Assembly (NCBI GenBank): GCA_019245115.1
Contig: JAFARZ010000287.1
Span: 19,853-83,852 of the forward strand
Reading direction: 5' to 3'
Source of the DNA: Streptosporangiaceae bacterium
Lineage (GTDB): Bacteria; Actinomycetota; Actinomycetes; Streptosporangiales; Streptosporangiaceae
Length of the DNA: 64,000 bases
Shown here: piece by piece, positions 8,518 through 16,941 of the stretch
Layout of the letters: each line of letters begins with the position of its first letter
Numbering within the stretch: the stretch's first letter is position 1
Notes under the pieces: generated by a model
What the model was told of the DNA's origin: nothing
What the model saw: only the letters and a program-made list of their open reading frames with translations
Databases searched by the model: none
Made by a program: the position numbers and the translations under genes

Positions 8518-10626
8518 ATGAACAGCATGTCAGCTTCGGACGCGGCTCCTCTGCCCCGGCTCGGCGAAGTGTTCTTCGACGTCCGCGGCAGCTCGAGAAG
8601 TATGCGCCTGAGCTGGTATTCCGATACCGGCATCGCGGTGTTCAGCATCTGGCAGGGCGGTACCTGCACCGGTACGTTCCGGCTTCCCATAGAGGAGCTG
8701 CCGCGCCTGATCGGCGCCCTCCAGCGTGGTCCGGCCGATGGGCCGGACCTCCGCGGCCAGGGTGACTTCCGTGGCGCCCAGGGCGGTTTCCGCGGGGCCG
8801 CCGATCCGCGCGCCGTGCCGGGCACCGGTGACGTGTACGCGCTGGGAGCCGGCGGCACGTCCCGGCAGATGTCCGGGGCGCCGACCGATCCGCGGCTGCG
8901 CGTTCTGCCAGGTTACGGAAACCCCGGAACCGGACCTTATGAGGGCGACTTCACCGGACCGGTGACGGGTGACTTCCGCGCACTGCGTCCCGATGAGCCC
9001 GCTGGCATGGTTCCCGCTCCTACCTCCGCCCCGGCGAGGCCGGCGCGGGCCGCCCAGCTGGCGCTGCCCGCCCCCACCCAGGTCAGCCCGGCTGGCTACG
9101 GGGATTATTACGCGGCCCAGGGCGACTACAGCGGCCAGGGTGATTACGGGACCCAGGGCGGCTACCCGGCGCAAGGAGACTACGGCGCCCAGGCGGGTTA
9201 TCAGGGCCCCGGTTACCAGGGGCAGGGTGATTACGGCGCCCAGGCCGGTTACGCCGATCAGTACCAGGGCCAGGCGCAGTACCCCGGTCGCTTCGATTAC
9301 CCGGCCCAGGACCAGTACGGCGCGCCGAATGAGTATCCGGGCCAGTTCGACTATCCCGAACCGGCTCAGGGCGAGTATGGCGCCCAGGCCGGTTACCAGG
9401 AGCAGAGCCAGTACACCGGGCTCGGCGGGTACGCCCAGGGTTCCTACGCCAGCCAGGGTTCTTACGCGGAGGCCGGCGAGTACCAGAACCCGGGCGCGTA
9501 CGCGAGCCAGGACCAGTACAACGGCCAGGCCGGCTACAACGGCCAGGCCGGCTACAACGGCCAGGCCGGGTATAACGGCCAGGCCGGGTATAGCGGCCAG
9601 GCTGGCTACAACGGTCAGGCCGGGTATAACGGTCAGGCCGGCTACAACGGCCAGGCCAGTTATGAGGAGCAGGCCGGCTTCAACGGCCAGGATCGGTACC
9701 CGGGCCAGGGTGACTATCAGGCCCAGGCCGATTACCAGGGCCGGCCGGAATATCCAGGCCAGACCGACTACCCGGCGCAGGCCGGTTACCCCAGCCCGGA
9801 CCAGTACGCGGGTCAGGCCCAGTACCCCAGTCAAGGCGAGTACCCCAGTCAGGGCGAGTACGCGGGTCAGGCAGAGTACGCTGGCCAGGCTCAGTATCCG
9901 GGCCAGTACCAGGAGCAGCCGGAATATCCGCCCCGCGGGCAGGGCCAGTACGCGGACCAGGCTGGATACCCCGCCCAGGGCGAGTACCCGCGGCAGGCAG
10001 AATACGGCAGGTCAGGCGAATACCAGACGCAGCCCGACCACCGTGAACAAGGCCAGTACGAGCAGGGTCAGTACGAACAAGGGCAGTACGAGCAGGGCCA
10101 GTACGAGCAGGGCCAGTACGAGCAGCAGCAGGCCTACTCCGGCTATGGCTATGACCAGCAGGGGTATGGCACGCAGGGCTATCCCGAGGACCGGTACGCC
10201 AACCGCGCGTACCCTGACCGTCCGGACCCAGCCCCCCGGACCTCGCGGGACCGGGAAGCCCCCGCCGCCGAGCAGAACCGCGGCCCGTCGACGGGACCGG
10301 TGCCCTATCAGCAGCAGTCCGGTTACACCCAAGGGTACGAAGGCCAGGGGTACCAGGGCTACGACCGCGATGGCTACCAGGCCCAGCCCCCGGCCCAGGC
10401 GTACGACGACCGGGGATATCCGGGCGCGGACCCGGCCTACCCCAACCAGGGTTACGAAGGCCAGGGCTATGATGGTCAGGGCTATAACGGTCAGGGGACC
10501 ACGGCGCGCTGGGACTCGGAGGCGACCGCGCTCCAGCCAGTGACGTCGTTTCCCTACGGCGGATCGCCACCCGAGAATCGCGATCAGGATCGGGAACAGA
10601 GGCGGGGACGCCGGCGTTATCAATGA
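8518..10626 (+). CDS. actinobacterial protein with conserved N-terminal domain and long Tyr/Gln/Gly low-complexity repeat domain
   Basis: 702 residues from ATG 8518 (ATG 8527 is possible); the track start at 8236 adds unrelated sequence. Residues 10-70 form a compact domain (LPRLGEVFFDVRGSSRSMRL ... GTCTGTFRLPIEELPRLIGA) that resembles short hypothetical proteins of streptomycetes. From about residue 190 to 690 the chain is almost entirely repeats of the form x-Y-x-x-Q: seven GYNGQA/GYSGQA hexapeptides (from about residue 336), five GQYEQ pentapeptides, and many GDYGAQAGY variants. There is no signal peptide or membrane segment, so it is probably cytoplasmic and disordered. Composition (Gly, Tyr, Gln, Ala) resembles eukaryotic FUS-family prion-like domains. 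The gene is monocistronic by layout. Function unknown; see findings. Confidence 0.85.
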   Translation: MNSMSASDAAPLPRLGEVFFDVRGSSRSMRLSWYSDTGIAVFSIWQGGTCTGTFRLPIEELPRLIGALQRGPADGPDLRGQGDFRGAQGGFRGAADPRAVPGTGDVYALGAGGTSRQMSGAPTDPRLRVLPGYGNPGTGPYEGDFTGPVTGDFRALRPDEPAGMVPAPTSAPARPARAAQLALPAPTQVSPAGYGDYYAAQGDYSGQGDYGTQGGYPAQGDYGAQAGYQGPGYQGQGDYGAQAGYADQYQGQAQYPGRFDYPAQDQYGAPNEYPGQFDYPEPAQGEYGAQAGYQEQSQYTGLGGYAQGSYASQGSYAEAGEYQNPGAYASQDQYNGQAGYNGQAGYNGQAGYNGQAGYSGQAGYNGQAGYNGQAGYNGQASYEEQAGFNGQDRYPGQGDYQAQADYQGRPEYPGQTDYPAQAGYPSPDQYAGQAQYPSQGEYPSQGEYAGQAEYAGQAQYPGQYQEQPEYPPRGQGQYADQAGYPAQGEYPRQAEYGRSGEYQTQPDHREQGQYEQGQYEQGQYEQGQYEQGQYEQQQAYSGYGYDQQGYGTQGYPEDRYANRAYPDRPDPAPRTSRDREAPAAEQNRGPSTGPVPYQQQSGYTQGYEGQGYQGYDRDGYQAQPPAQAYDDRGYPGADPAYPNQGYEGQGYDGQGYNGQGTTARWDSEATALQPVTSFPYGGSPPENRDQDREQRRGRRRYQ

Positions 10627-11113
10627 ACGGCCGGTGCGGCTGTGTCCCCCGGGCCGCACCTACTGCCTTCGCGGAATACCGTTTGGCTGGAGCCGCGTTG
10701 CGCCTTTCGCCGAGAGGCGGACACCGCACCGGTTAGCGTGACGAAGGGTCGGCGTTGGTGAGCTGTGTGCTCACCGCGCCGGCCCTTCGGCGTACCCGGC
10801 CGAATCCGCGGCGCCAAGGACGCGTAGACCGCGCCGTCAACACACCAGACCAGCCAGACCCCTGCCCACCCCGGTGGCGACACCCCCGGGCCGCCCGCCG
10901 CCCCGCAGTGACGCCACCTCGGCCCGCCCCCGCGGTGGCGCCACCTCGGCCCGCCCCGCGGTGGCGCCCGCCACCCCGGCCCCGCCCACCCCGCAGTGCT
11001 GGCACAAGGCCCCGCCCGCAGCGGCGGCAACCCCGACCCCCGCGCCGCCGAACAGGGTTGGGGAACGTATCACTGAAAATCGCCGCATAGCGGACACATG
11101 GGCCGACGCCTCC

Positions 11114-11179
11114 TGGAAGTCAGGAGCCCCCTGGGTGGAAGTTAAGAGCCCTCTGGGTGGAAGTTAGGAGCCCTCTGGA
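11114..11179 (+). repeat. three tandem 22-bp units
   Basis: Consensus begins TGGAAGTTAGGAGCCCTCTG. Units lie at 11114-11135, 11136-11157 and 11158-11179, with only a few differences between them. The last unit runs into the left arm of the 55-nt hairpin, so the array looks like local amplification of the hairpin's flank. Confidence 0.85.
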
Positions 11180-11222
11180 AGGAAAGGCGCCGGTTTCCGG
11201 CGCCTAAGGTTCCATGACGCTC
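11168..11222. repeat. 55-nt hairpin repeat, copy A
   Basis: 26-nt arms around a TTT loop. Core stem GGCGCCGG/CCGGCGCC, then an internal loop, a TGGAA/TTCCA stem and a GAGC/GCTC base. It is followed by TTTTCTTCCGCGTCG. Same architecture as copies at 29992-30046 and 37994-38048. Confidence 0.75.
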
Positions 11223-11359
11223 TTTTCTTCCGCGTCGTCCAGCGTGGCCGCTGGGTACATAAGGGTCATAGCCGGTTAAACCGGCGGTCGTTCACGACGG
11301 CGGAAGCTCTGCCTGCCCCGGGCGACGTACATAACGTAACGGATCAACCGCGGAGAGGC

Positions 11360-12148
11360 TCAGGAGGGGCCGGGTGGGTGGGCGCCTTGCTTTTCCGGGC
11401 CGCCGGGGTTGACCGCCTTGCCGTCGTTGGTCGCGGCCGGGGGCGGGGGAGCGTCGTCTTCGGCGGGCGGCACCGGACCTACCACGGCGTTCAGCACCTG
11501 GGAGTTGGGCACCGCCATGACGCTGCCTCCGGTATCGAGGCGGACGTAAGTGATGCCGATATCGGTCACGATGCCGTCCAGCTGGCCGCCGAGCGCGCCG
11601 GCCCGCAGCCTGATCTTGTCGCCGACCCGGAACGGCCTGGCGAACAGCAGCACCAGCCCGGCGAACACGTTCGACAGCGCCTGCTGCGCCGCGATGCCAA
11701 CGAACACGCTGGTCAATGCTCCGCCGAGCACCAGCTGGCCGATCGGCACGCCGAACAGCTGCAGCGTCACCACGAGGGTGGTGAACGCGCCGACGATCAG
11801 CAGCAGATAGCGGACGATCGCCGCGTGCGATGTTCCCGCCCGCGGCTCGAGCAGATGCCTCGTCTTGCCGGCCAGCCCGTAGGTCGCCATGGAGCCGAAC
11901 GCGGCGAAGGCCACCGAGGCGCCGATCCAGATGAGGAATGTGCCCAGGTCGGTCAGGTGGAACAGGTTCGCCTTGGGGTCGCGGTGAGCCTGCCGGCCCT
12001 GGCCCGCGATGATCCCGGCCGCGATGGCGAGCACCAGCGCGATGATCGACTTCCATGGGCGGGTCTTCCGGCGCACCGTCTGTACCTTCGCGGTGAGGTC
12101 GATCTGCTCGAACGACTGCACTCGCCGTTTCCTCCCTCCGTTGGCCAC
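11360..12148 (-). CDS. MscS-family mechanosensitive ion channel
   Basis: 262 residues from GTG 12148. Three or four hydrophobic segments (about 34-48, 68-90, 110-130 and the pore-lining 136-165) precede the beta domain. The pore helix is recognisable as GGALTSVFVGIAAQQALSNVFAG, and the following LLFARPFRVGDKIRL is the hallmark MscS linker into the cytoplasmic beta domain (PNSQVLN). The protein is short for MscS, ending soon after the beta domain in a Pro-rich tail (PPPPAATNDG). The expected role is release of solutes on hypo-osmotic shock. It is transcribed alone, towards the repeat-rich intergenic region. Confidence 0.88.
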   Translation of the reverse strand: MANGGRKRRVQSFEQIDLTAKVQTVRRKTRPWKSIIALVLAIAAGIIAGQGRQAHRDPKANLFHLTDLGTFLIWIGASVAFAAFGSMATYGLAGKTRHLLEPRAGTSHAAIVRYLLLIVGAFTTLVVTLQLFGVPIGQLVLGGALTSVFVGIAAQQALSNVFAGLVLLFARPFRVGDKIRLRAGALGGQLDGIVTDIGITYVRLDTGGSVMAVPNSQVLNAVVGPVPPAEDDAPPPPAATNDGKAVNPGGPEKQGAHPPGPS

Positions 12149-12249
12149 TTGGACAACGGTATCGGCTGGACGGCGAGTGACTGGTTATGGGTGCGAATCT
12201 GCCCGGTACCCCGTGGAGGCACCGGGCAGAATGCGTGGACGCGGGAGCG

Positions 12250-12885
12250 CTAGACGATGAAAGGCCTTCCGACCGGCAGCCTGATCCGGCCGCCGATGCC
12301 GTTGGCCACGCCGGCGGCCGACGTGTACCAGGCGACGACCGCGGTGATCAGCCCGAGGTAGCCGGCGAACTGGATGAGCCCGGTGGTGGGCGCCGCCCCG
12401 GCTGAGAAGAAGCCGATGGCCAGGAAGAGCAGCGTCAGTTCCAGGGTGAAGAAGACCCCGAACACGGCCGCGTTCACCTGAGTACTCATGATCAGCATGT
12501 AGGTGTTGAAGACGAGGAAGGCGAGATTGATCCAGGCCACGTCGTGATTGAACTGTGCGGCCGTGTCGTGAACGCCGGCGAGCTCGATCCACAGGCCCGC
12601 GCCGATCCAGAAGCCGCCGTAGCTGGAGAACGCGGTCGAGCCGAACACGTTCCGGTTGCGGAATTCCCACATGCCCGCCAGCAGCTGACACAACCCGCCG
12701 TAGGCGAAGGCGTAGCCCAGGAAGGTGAGCCCGCCAGCATGGGTCATCCAGTTGGCGTTCTTGGCCGAGAAGAGGAAGGTGGTGAGGGCGAACGCCGCCA
12801 GCCCGAGCGGGGCTGGGTCGGCGATCCCCGAGGTTGGAACAGCGGCTGCTCTTGGCTGTACTGCTTGGTCTTCACCGACGCTCAT
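12250..12885 (-). CDS. GPR1/FUN34/YaaH (SatP) family acetate transporter
   Basis: 211 residues with six predicted membrane helices. The family signature for this transporter group is seen as ADPAPLGLAAFALTTFLFS near residue 22, and the second conserved segment is GGLCQLLAGMWEFRNRNVFG. Members import acetate/succinate with protons. The start is well supported by AGGAGG placed 8-9 nt upstream of ATG 12885. The gene stands alone between mscS and the DUF1707 gene. Substrate specificity is inferred from the family. Confidence 0.9.
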   Translation of the reverse strand: MSVGEDQAVQPRAAAVPTSGIADPAPLGLAAFALTTFLFSAKNANWMTHAGGLTFLGYAFAYGGLCQLLAGMWEFRNRNVFGSTAFSSYGGFWIGAGLWIELAGVHDTAAQFNHDVAWINLAFLVFNTYMLIMSTQVNAAVFGVFFTLELTLLFLAIGFFSAGAAPTTGLIQFAGYLGLITAVVAWYTSAAGVANGIGGRIRLPVGRPFIV

Positions 12886-13085
12886 GGGGATCCCTCCTAG
12901 TGAAGGATTGACTCGTCAGGCCATGTGTCACATCTGGCCCACTACAAACCAGATGCTAGATTCCGCCCTCAGCGTAACTCCACGGTTCTGTGCGAGCGAG
13001 ACCTAAAGCGTGCCTTTCGTAATCTTTCGTAATCGACGGGGTACCCAGTGGGCTAGGTAAGATCGATCAAGGCAGGAGGGTGAAT

Positions 13086-13115
13086 ATGGCTTTGGGGACC
13101 CTGGCCGGTGACTGA
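13086..13115 (+). CDS. nine-codon mini-ORF overlapping the DUF1707 start
   Basis: ATG GCT TTG ... GAC TGA encodes MALGTLAGD. It has the only strong Shine-Dalgarno in the area (AGGAGG at 13074-13079, 6 nt upstream) and stops 5 nt after the GTG of the next gene, suggesting translational coupling. It could also mark a frameshift near the start of the downstream gene. Confidence 0.45.
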   Translation: MALGTLAGD

Positions 13116-13530
13116 CCGGGCTATCCGCGCGTCCGACATGGACCGGGAGAGCGTGGTTACGATCTTGCGAGACGCGTTTACCGAGGGCCGCTTGACCCTG
13201 GATGAGTTCGATGAGCGGAGTTCCGCGGCCTATGCGGCCCGGACCTGGGGCGACCTGGTGGATCTGACCGCTGATCTGCCAGCGCAGCCGGTATTTGACA
13301 GAACGCCCTCGGCGTCCAGTGCGCACCCGGGCATGCCGCCAGTGCGCCCCGAGGCGATCCCGCCGGCCCTGCGGCCGCGCGGCGCGCGCCGGGGCCTGGA
13401 CAGCCGCCTGCTGCCCGCGTTGTTCATCTGGGCGGTGATCGCGGCGGGCGCCGGCAACCCGTTGGTGGCGGGGATCCTCACCGTGTTCGTCATCGGGCTA
13501 CTGGCCAACCGCTGGGCCACTCGTCACTGA
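13108..13530 (+). CDS. DUF1707 (SHOCT-like) membrane protein
   Basis: 140 residues from GTG 13108. The N-terminal domain is a clear DUF1707: IRASDMDRESVVTILRDAFTEGRLTLDEFDERSSAAYAARTWGDLVDLTADLP. A Pro/Arg-rich linker (about 65-100) leads to two hydrophobic C-terminal helices (LLPALFIWAVIAAGAG and VAGILTVFVIGLLA). Proteins of this type are common in actinobacteria and none has a settled function; the DUF1707 part probably faces the cytoplasm. It lacks its own good ribosome binding site and overlaps a mini-ORF that has one. Confidence 0.85.
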   Translation: MTDRAIRASDMDRESVVTILRDAFTEGRLTLDEFDERSSAAYAARTWGDLVDLTADLPAQPVFDRTPSASSAHPGMPPVRPEAIPPALRPRGARRGLDSRLLPALFIWAVIAAGAGNPLVAGILTVFVIGLLANRWATRH

Positions 13531-13693
13531 ACGCGACACGTCCAGGAAGAATAACGGGTTACGGCATCGTCCCGCGGGAGCGGAAGGCTACACTGAGTCA
13601 GCCCCCGTCCGAGGCCTGCGGCGATCGCGGCTAACCGAGTGTGGAAGGGTCCATGTCATTCAGCTGAGGCCCGGAGAGTCTGAGAGGCACACG

Positions 13694-15313
13694 TTGGCTG
13701 ACACGAGCACGCGCGGCCAGCAAGACCCGACGGCGGGAACCGGAAACCCGGCAGATGCGGGTATCGCTGCTTCGGGCCGGGCGGCCGCCAGGCTCACCAC
13801 TCTGCCCGCGCGCATGGGACGCGGTATCCGGACACACTGGCAATTCAGCCTGCTGATCCTGGCCGCGGTAATCATGCGGGTGGTGGTCGTCGCCGGCTAC
13901 CCGCCGATCATGTGGTTCAACGACTCGTTCAACTACTTCAGCGACGCGGTAACCCATATCCCCGACAGCGCCCGGCCGAACGGCTATCCGTTCTTCCTCT
14001 CCCTGGTGCTGCTGCCGCTGCACAACTTGTACCCGGTCGCCATCCTTCAGGCGGCGATGGGCGTCGCCATGGGCATCGCGATCTACGCGCTGCTGCGCCA
14101 CCGCGGACTGCCCTGGTGGGGGGCGGCCTTGCCCGCGCTCCCGGTTCTCTTCGACGTGTTCGAGCTCCAGGTGGAGCATCTGATAACCGCCGACACGCTG
14201 TTCATCTTCCTGGTGACGATCGCCCTGGTCATCTGCTGCTGGCGCGATCGGCCCTCGGTCCCGGCCATGGCGGTGAGCGGCCTGATGATCGGTTACGCGA
14301 CCGTCGTCCGCTCCGTGGGGGAGCCGCTGCTGGTCGTGTTCATCCTCGGCATGCTGCTCCGCTGGGTGGGCTGGCGGCGGCTGGCCGCTCTGGCCGTGGC
14401 CGGCGTGGTGCCGATCGTGGCGTACATGGCCTGGTTCCATCACACCACCGGGAAGTACGCGATCACCGAGTCCTCGGGCACGTTCCTGTACAGCCGCGTG
14501 AGCACGTTCGCTGAGTGCTCCAAGATCGACCCGCCCGCCGACCTGCGCGTGCTGTGCGATCACACTCCCGTCTGGGCTCGCCCGGCATCCGGCGAGTACC
14601 TGTGGGCCAACTACGAGATGCCGCCATACAACAACCGGGAAACGCCGCTGGCCAGCCTGACCGGAACTGACAACAGCAAGCGGTTCACCCCCCAGATCGA
14701 GAGCCTGACCCAGAAGTTCGCGGAACAAGCGATCATCGCTCAGCCGCTCGACTACGTCAGGGTGGTGACCAAGGACACCCTGCACACGTTCGGCTGGAAC
14801 CGACAGCCCGACCCGGGGGACATCTACGGGAACGGGCCGCCGTTCCGGTTCGGCAACTCGTCCCAGCCGGTGCCGTGGTGGGCCCTGCCGACCCAGAGTG
14901 ATGCGCAGGCCAACGCCCTGAACGCCTCGCTGCACAAGTACCTGGAGGGCAGCCTGGGCCAGCCAGAGGTCGTGCATCCGTGGGCCGGGTTCATCCAGGG
15001 TTACCAGAACGTGGTCTGGCTGCGGGGGCCTTTCCTGGCGGTGATCGTCCTGATCGGCGCGGCCGGGGTAATAACACGCTGGCGTAGCTGGGGCGGGCTT
15101 GTCCTGCTGCCCTGGCTGGTCGGGGCGGCACTGATCGTGCTCCCTCCGCTGACCGCCGGGTTCAGCTACCGGTACGTGCTCGCAGCCGTGCCAGCGGCCT
15201 GCCTCGGCGCCGGGCTTGTCTTCGCCACACATACCGGAGAGAAATCAGTACGGGCCCTGGCGGCCGATCTCGGGCGGTACTTTGGCCGCCGCGTCCCGGT
15301 CCAGCAGGAATAG
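13694..15313 (+). CDS. polytopic GT-C/ArnT-like glycosyltransferase family membrane protein
   Basis: 539 residues from TTG 13694, preceded by GAGAGG at 6 nt. After an Ala/Thr-rich cytoplasmic N-terminus there are about ten hydrophobic helices. The first extracytoplasmic loop after TM1 carries WFNDSFNYFSDA, in the place where GT39/GT83 enzymes have their catalytic acidic residue, and the pattern RPNGYPFFLSLVLLP follows. A long extracytoplasmic segment (about 265-430) precedes the final helices. Such enzymes transfer sugars from polyprenyl-phosphate donors to lipids or proteins outside the membrane; donor and acceptor are unknown. The last 69 bp overlap the convergent pgl gene. Confidence 0.75.
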   Translation: MADTSTRGQQDPTAGTGNPADAGIAASGRAAARLTTLPARMGRGIRTHWQFSLLILAAVIMRVVVVAGYPPIMWFNDSFNYFSDAVTHIPDSARPNGYPFFLSLVLLPLHNLYPVAILQAAMGVAMGIAIYALLRHRGLPWWGAALPALPVLFDVFELQVEHLITADTLFIFLVTIALVICCWRDRPSVPAMAVSGLMIGYATVVRSVGEPLLVVFILGMLLRWVGWRRLAALAVAGVVPIVAYMAWFHHTTGKYAITESSGTFLYSRVSTFAECSKIDPPADLRVLCDHTPVWARPASGEYLWANYEMPPYNNRETPLASLTGTDNSKRFTPQIESLTQKFAEQAIIAQPLDYVRVVTKDTLHTFGWNRQPDPGDIYGNGPPFRFGNSSQPVPWWALPTQSDAQANALNASLHKYLEGSLGQPEVVHPWAGFIQGYQNVVWLRGPFLAVIVLIGAAGVITRWRSWGGLVLLPWLVGAALIVLPPLTAGFSYRYVLAAVPAACLGAGLVFATHTGEKSVRALAADLGRYFGRRVPVQQE

Positions 15314-16024
15314 CGTCCGCTGCCTGCCGCGGGCGCCGGCCGCGGGCACCTGGACCGGCCCGGCGTCCGACAGCGCCATGGCCACCGCGTCGGCCTTCTC
15401 GGCGCCAGATGCGAGGATCCACACCTCGCGAGCGGCCCTGATCGACGGCATCGTAAGGGACAGCCGGGTCGGCGGCGGCTTGGGCGCGCCGCGGACCGCC
15501 ACCACCGGGCGCTCGTCATACAGGGCCGGCATGCCCGGGAACAGCGACGCCACGTGAGCCTCGGGACCGATGCCGAGCAGCAGTACGTCGAACGAAGGCA
15601 CCCGTCCGTGATCCTCGGGACGGGTGGCGGCGGCCAGCCAGGTCGCGTACCTGGCGGCGGCCGCCTCCGGGTCGTCCCCGTCTGGGCCGTCGGGTCCCGG
15701 CATCGCGTGGACCTGTGCCGGGGCGATGTCCACGTGATCGAGCAGCGCTGACCGGGCACCGGTCTCGTTGCGGTCCGGGTGGCCGGTCGGCAGGAACCGC
15801 TCGTCTCCCCACCAGATGTCCAGGTGCCGCCAGTCGACCGCGTCTCTGGCCGGCTCGGCGGCCAGGGACGCGAGGACCGATGTGCCTATCCCGCCGCCGG
15901 TCAGCACCACCGAGGCACTGCCGGGCACGGCGACGGAATCCACCAGCGCGGTGATCAGGCGGGCCGCCACCGCCTTGGCCAGCAGCGGACCGTCCCGGTG
16001 AACCAGTACTTCGGGGACGCTCAT
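15245..16024 (-). CDS. pgl: 6-phosphogluconolactonase
   Basis: 259 residues, normal length. It hydrolyses 6-phosphoglucono-lactone, the second step of the oxidative pentose phosphate pathway. Motifs: VVLTGGGIGTSVLASL (phosphate loop), WWGDERFLPTGHPDRNE (family signature) and FDVLLLGIGPEAHVASLFPG with the catalytic His in the position of GxDGHxASLFP; here the usual D-G is E-A, a mild divergence. The ATG shares one base with the opcA stop (TGATG), so it is the last gene of the tkt-tal-zwf-opcA-pgl operon. It overlaps the GT-C gene by 69 bp tail to tail. Confidence 0.93.
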   Translation of the reverse strand: MSVPEVLVHRDGPLLAKAVAARLITALVDSVAVPGSASVVLTGGGIGTSVLASLAAEPARDAVDWRHLDIWWGDERFLPTGHPDRNETGARSALLDHVDIAPAQVHAMPGPDGPDGDDPEAAAARYATWLAAATRPEDHGRVPSFDVLLLGIGPEAHVASLFPGMPALYDERPVVAVRGAPKPPPTRLSLTMPSIRAAREVWILASGAEKADAVAMALSDAGPVQVPAAGARGRQRTLFLLDRDAAAKVPPEIGRQGPY

Positions 16025-16941
16025 CAGGCAGCCACCGGTTCCCGGAGCAGCTCACGCAGCGTCTCGCCGTACAGTTCGTCGGGCTCGAGCCTGCGCAGTT
16101 CCTCGGCGATCAGGTCGGCGACGTCACGACGGTGCAGCGCGACCCGGCGATCTGGCCGCCCGGGCCAGGACAGCGTGGCGGTACGGCCATCCGGGCGGCA
16201 GATCATGATCTCTCCGTCCGGGGTCTCGAAGCTGACCGAGGTTATCCCGGGACCGGTGGACTCGGAGCGCGAGACCGGGATGCCGAGACGTAGCCGGAGC
16301 CAGGCCGCGATGAGGTCGGCGGTCGGATTGGCTGCCTCGGCCTCCACCCGCCCGCTGAGCAGGGGCGGATACGGCTGGTCCAGCGTCGCGGCGAGCAGCG
16401 ACCGCCATGGCGTGGCCCTGGTCCAGCTCAGGTCCGTGTCACCGGGCCGGTGGTCCTCGGCCAGGCGCAGCAGCATGTCCTGTGGAGACTGGGACTCGGT
16501 TGCCGCCGCGTCCGTCACCCGGCGCTGCGCGACGGCGCCGAGCGCGTTGGTCACCGGTGAGGCTGCCACCTCGTCCGGCCACCAGGTCACCACCGGGACG
16601 TCCGGTACCAGCAGCGGCGCGACCACGGAGTCGGCGTGCTGGGCGAGGGGCCCGTACAGGCGCAGCAGGGCGGTTTCACCCGGCCCCGTCTCGCCGACCC
16701 GGATCTCCGCGTCCAGCCTGGACTCAGCCTTCGGCTTGCGCGGGATAACCGCGAGCACCCGGCTCGGATGCTCGCGCCCAGCCTGTGCCGCGGCCCGGAC
16801 CGCGTCGTACTGCGCCTCCTCGTTGGTGACGATGATCAGCGTGAGGACCATGCCGGAGGCCGGTCCACCCATCCGCCGCCGCGCCTGGGTCAGCGCGTCG
16901 TGGATCGCCCCGGCCGTCGTGTCCGTGAGGTCTATCGTCAC
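16024..16941 (-). CDS. opcA: glucose-6-phosphate dehydrogenase assembly protein OpcA
   Basis: 305 residues, typical OpcA length. Recognised from the N-terminus MTIDLTDTTAGAIHDALTQARRRMG, the central VVAPLLVPDVPVVTWWPDE and the RRDVADLIAEELRRLEPDELYGETL C-terminal region. OpcA is needed for assembly and activity of Zwf in actinobacteria and cyanobacteria. It starts by ATGA-type overlap with zwf and its stop touches the pgl start, so expression is strongly coupled. Confidence 0.93.
   Translation of the reverse strand: MTIDLTDTTAGAIHDALTQARRRMGGPASGMVLTLIIVTNEEAQYDAVRAAAQAGREHPSRVLAVIPRKPKAESRLDAEIRVGETGPGETALLRLYGPLAQHADSVVAPLLVPDVPVVTWWPDEVAASPVTNALGAVAQRRVTDAAATESQSPQDMLLRLAEDHRPGDTDLSWTRATPWRSLLAATLDQPYPPLLSGRVEAEAANPTADLIAAWLRLRLGIPVSRSESTGPGITSVSFETPDGEIMICRPDGRTATLSWPGRPDRRVALHRRDVADLIAEELRRLEPDELYGETLRELLREPVAA

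Larger units (their letters stand above)
10627..11359. other. 733-bp intergenic region with tandem repeats
   Basis: No convincing gene. It holds GC-rich direct repeats (CGCCACCTCGGCCCGCCCC units at about 10908-10965), three 22-bp tandem units (11114-11179) and a 55-nt hairpin (11168-11222). ORFs in the track here are low-complexity shadows. Confidence 0.6.

Noticed and set aside
9523-9660. 18-bp regular repeats resembling a CRISPR array
   Set aside because: They are in-frame GYNGQA codons of a coding repeat, with no spacers.
13631-15232. 533-aa minus-strand ORF
   Set aside because: Antisense to the GT-C membrane protein, His/Gln/Arg-rich shadow.
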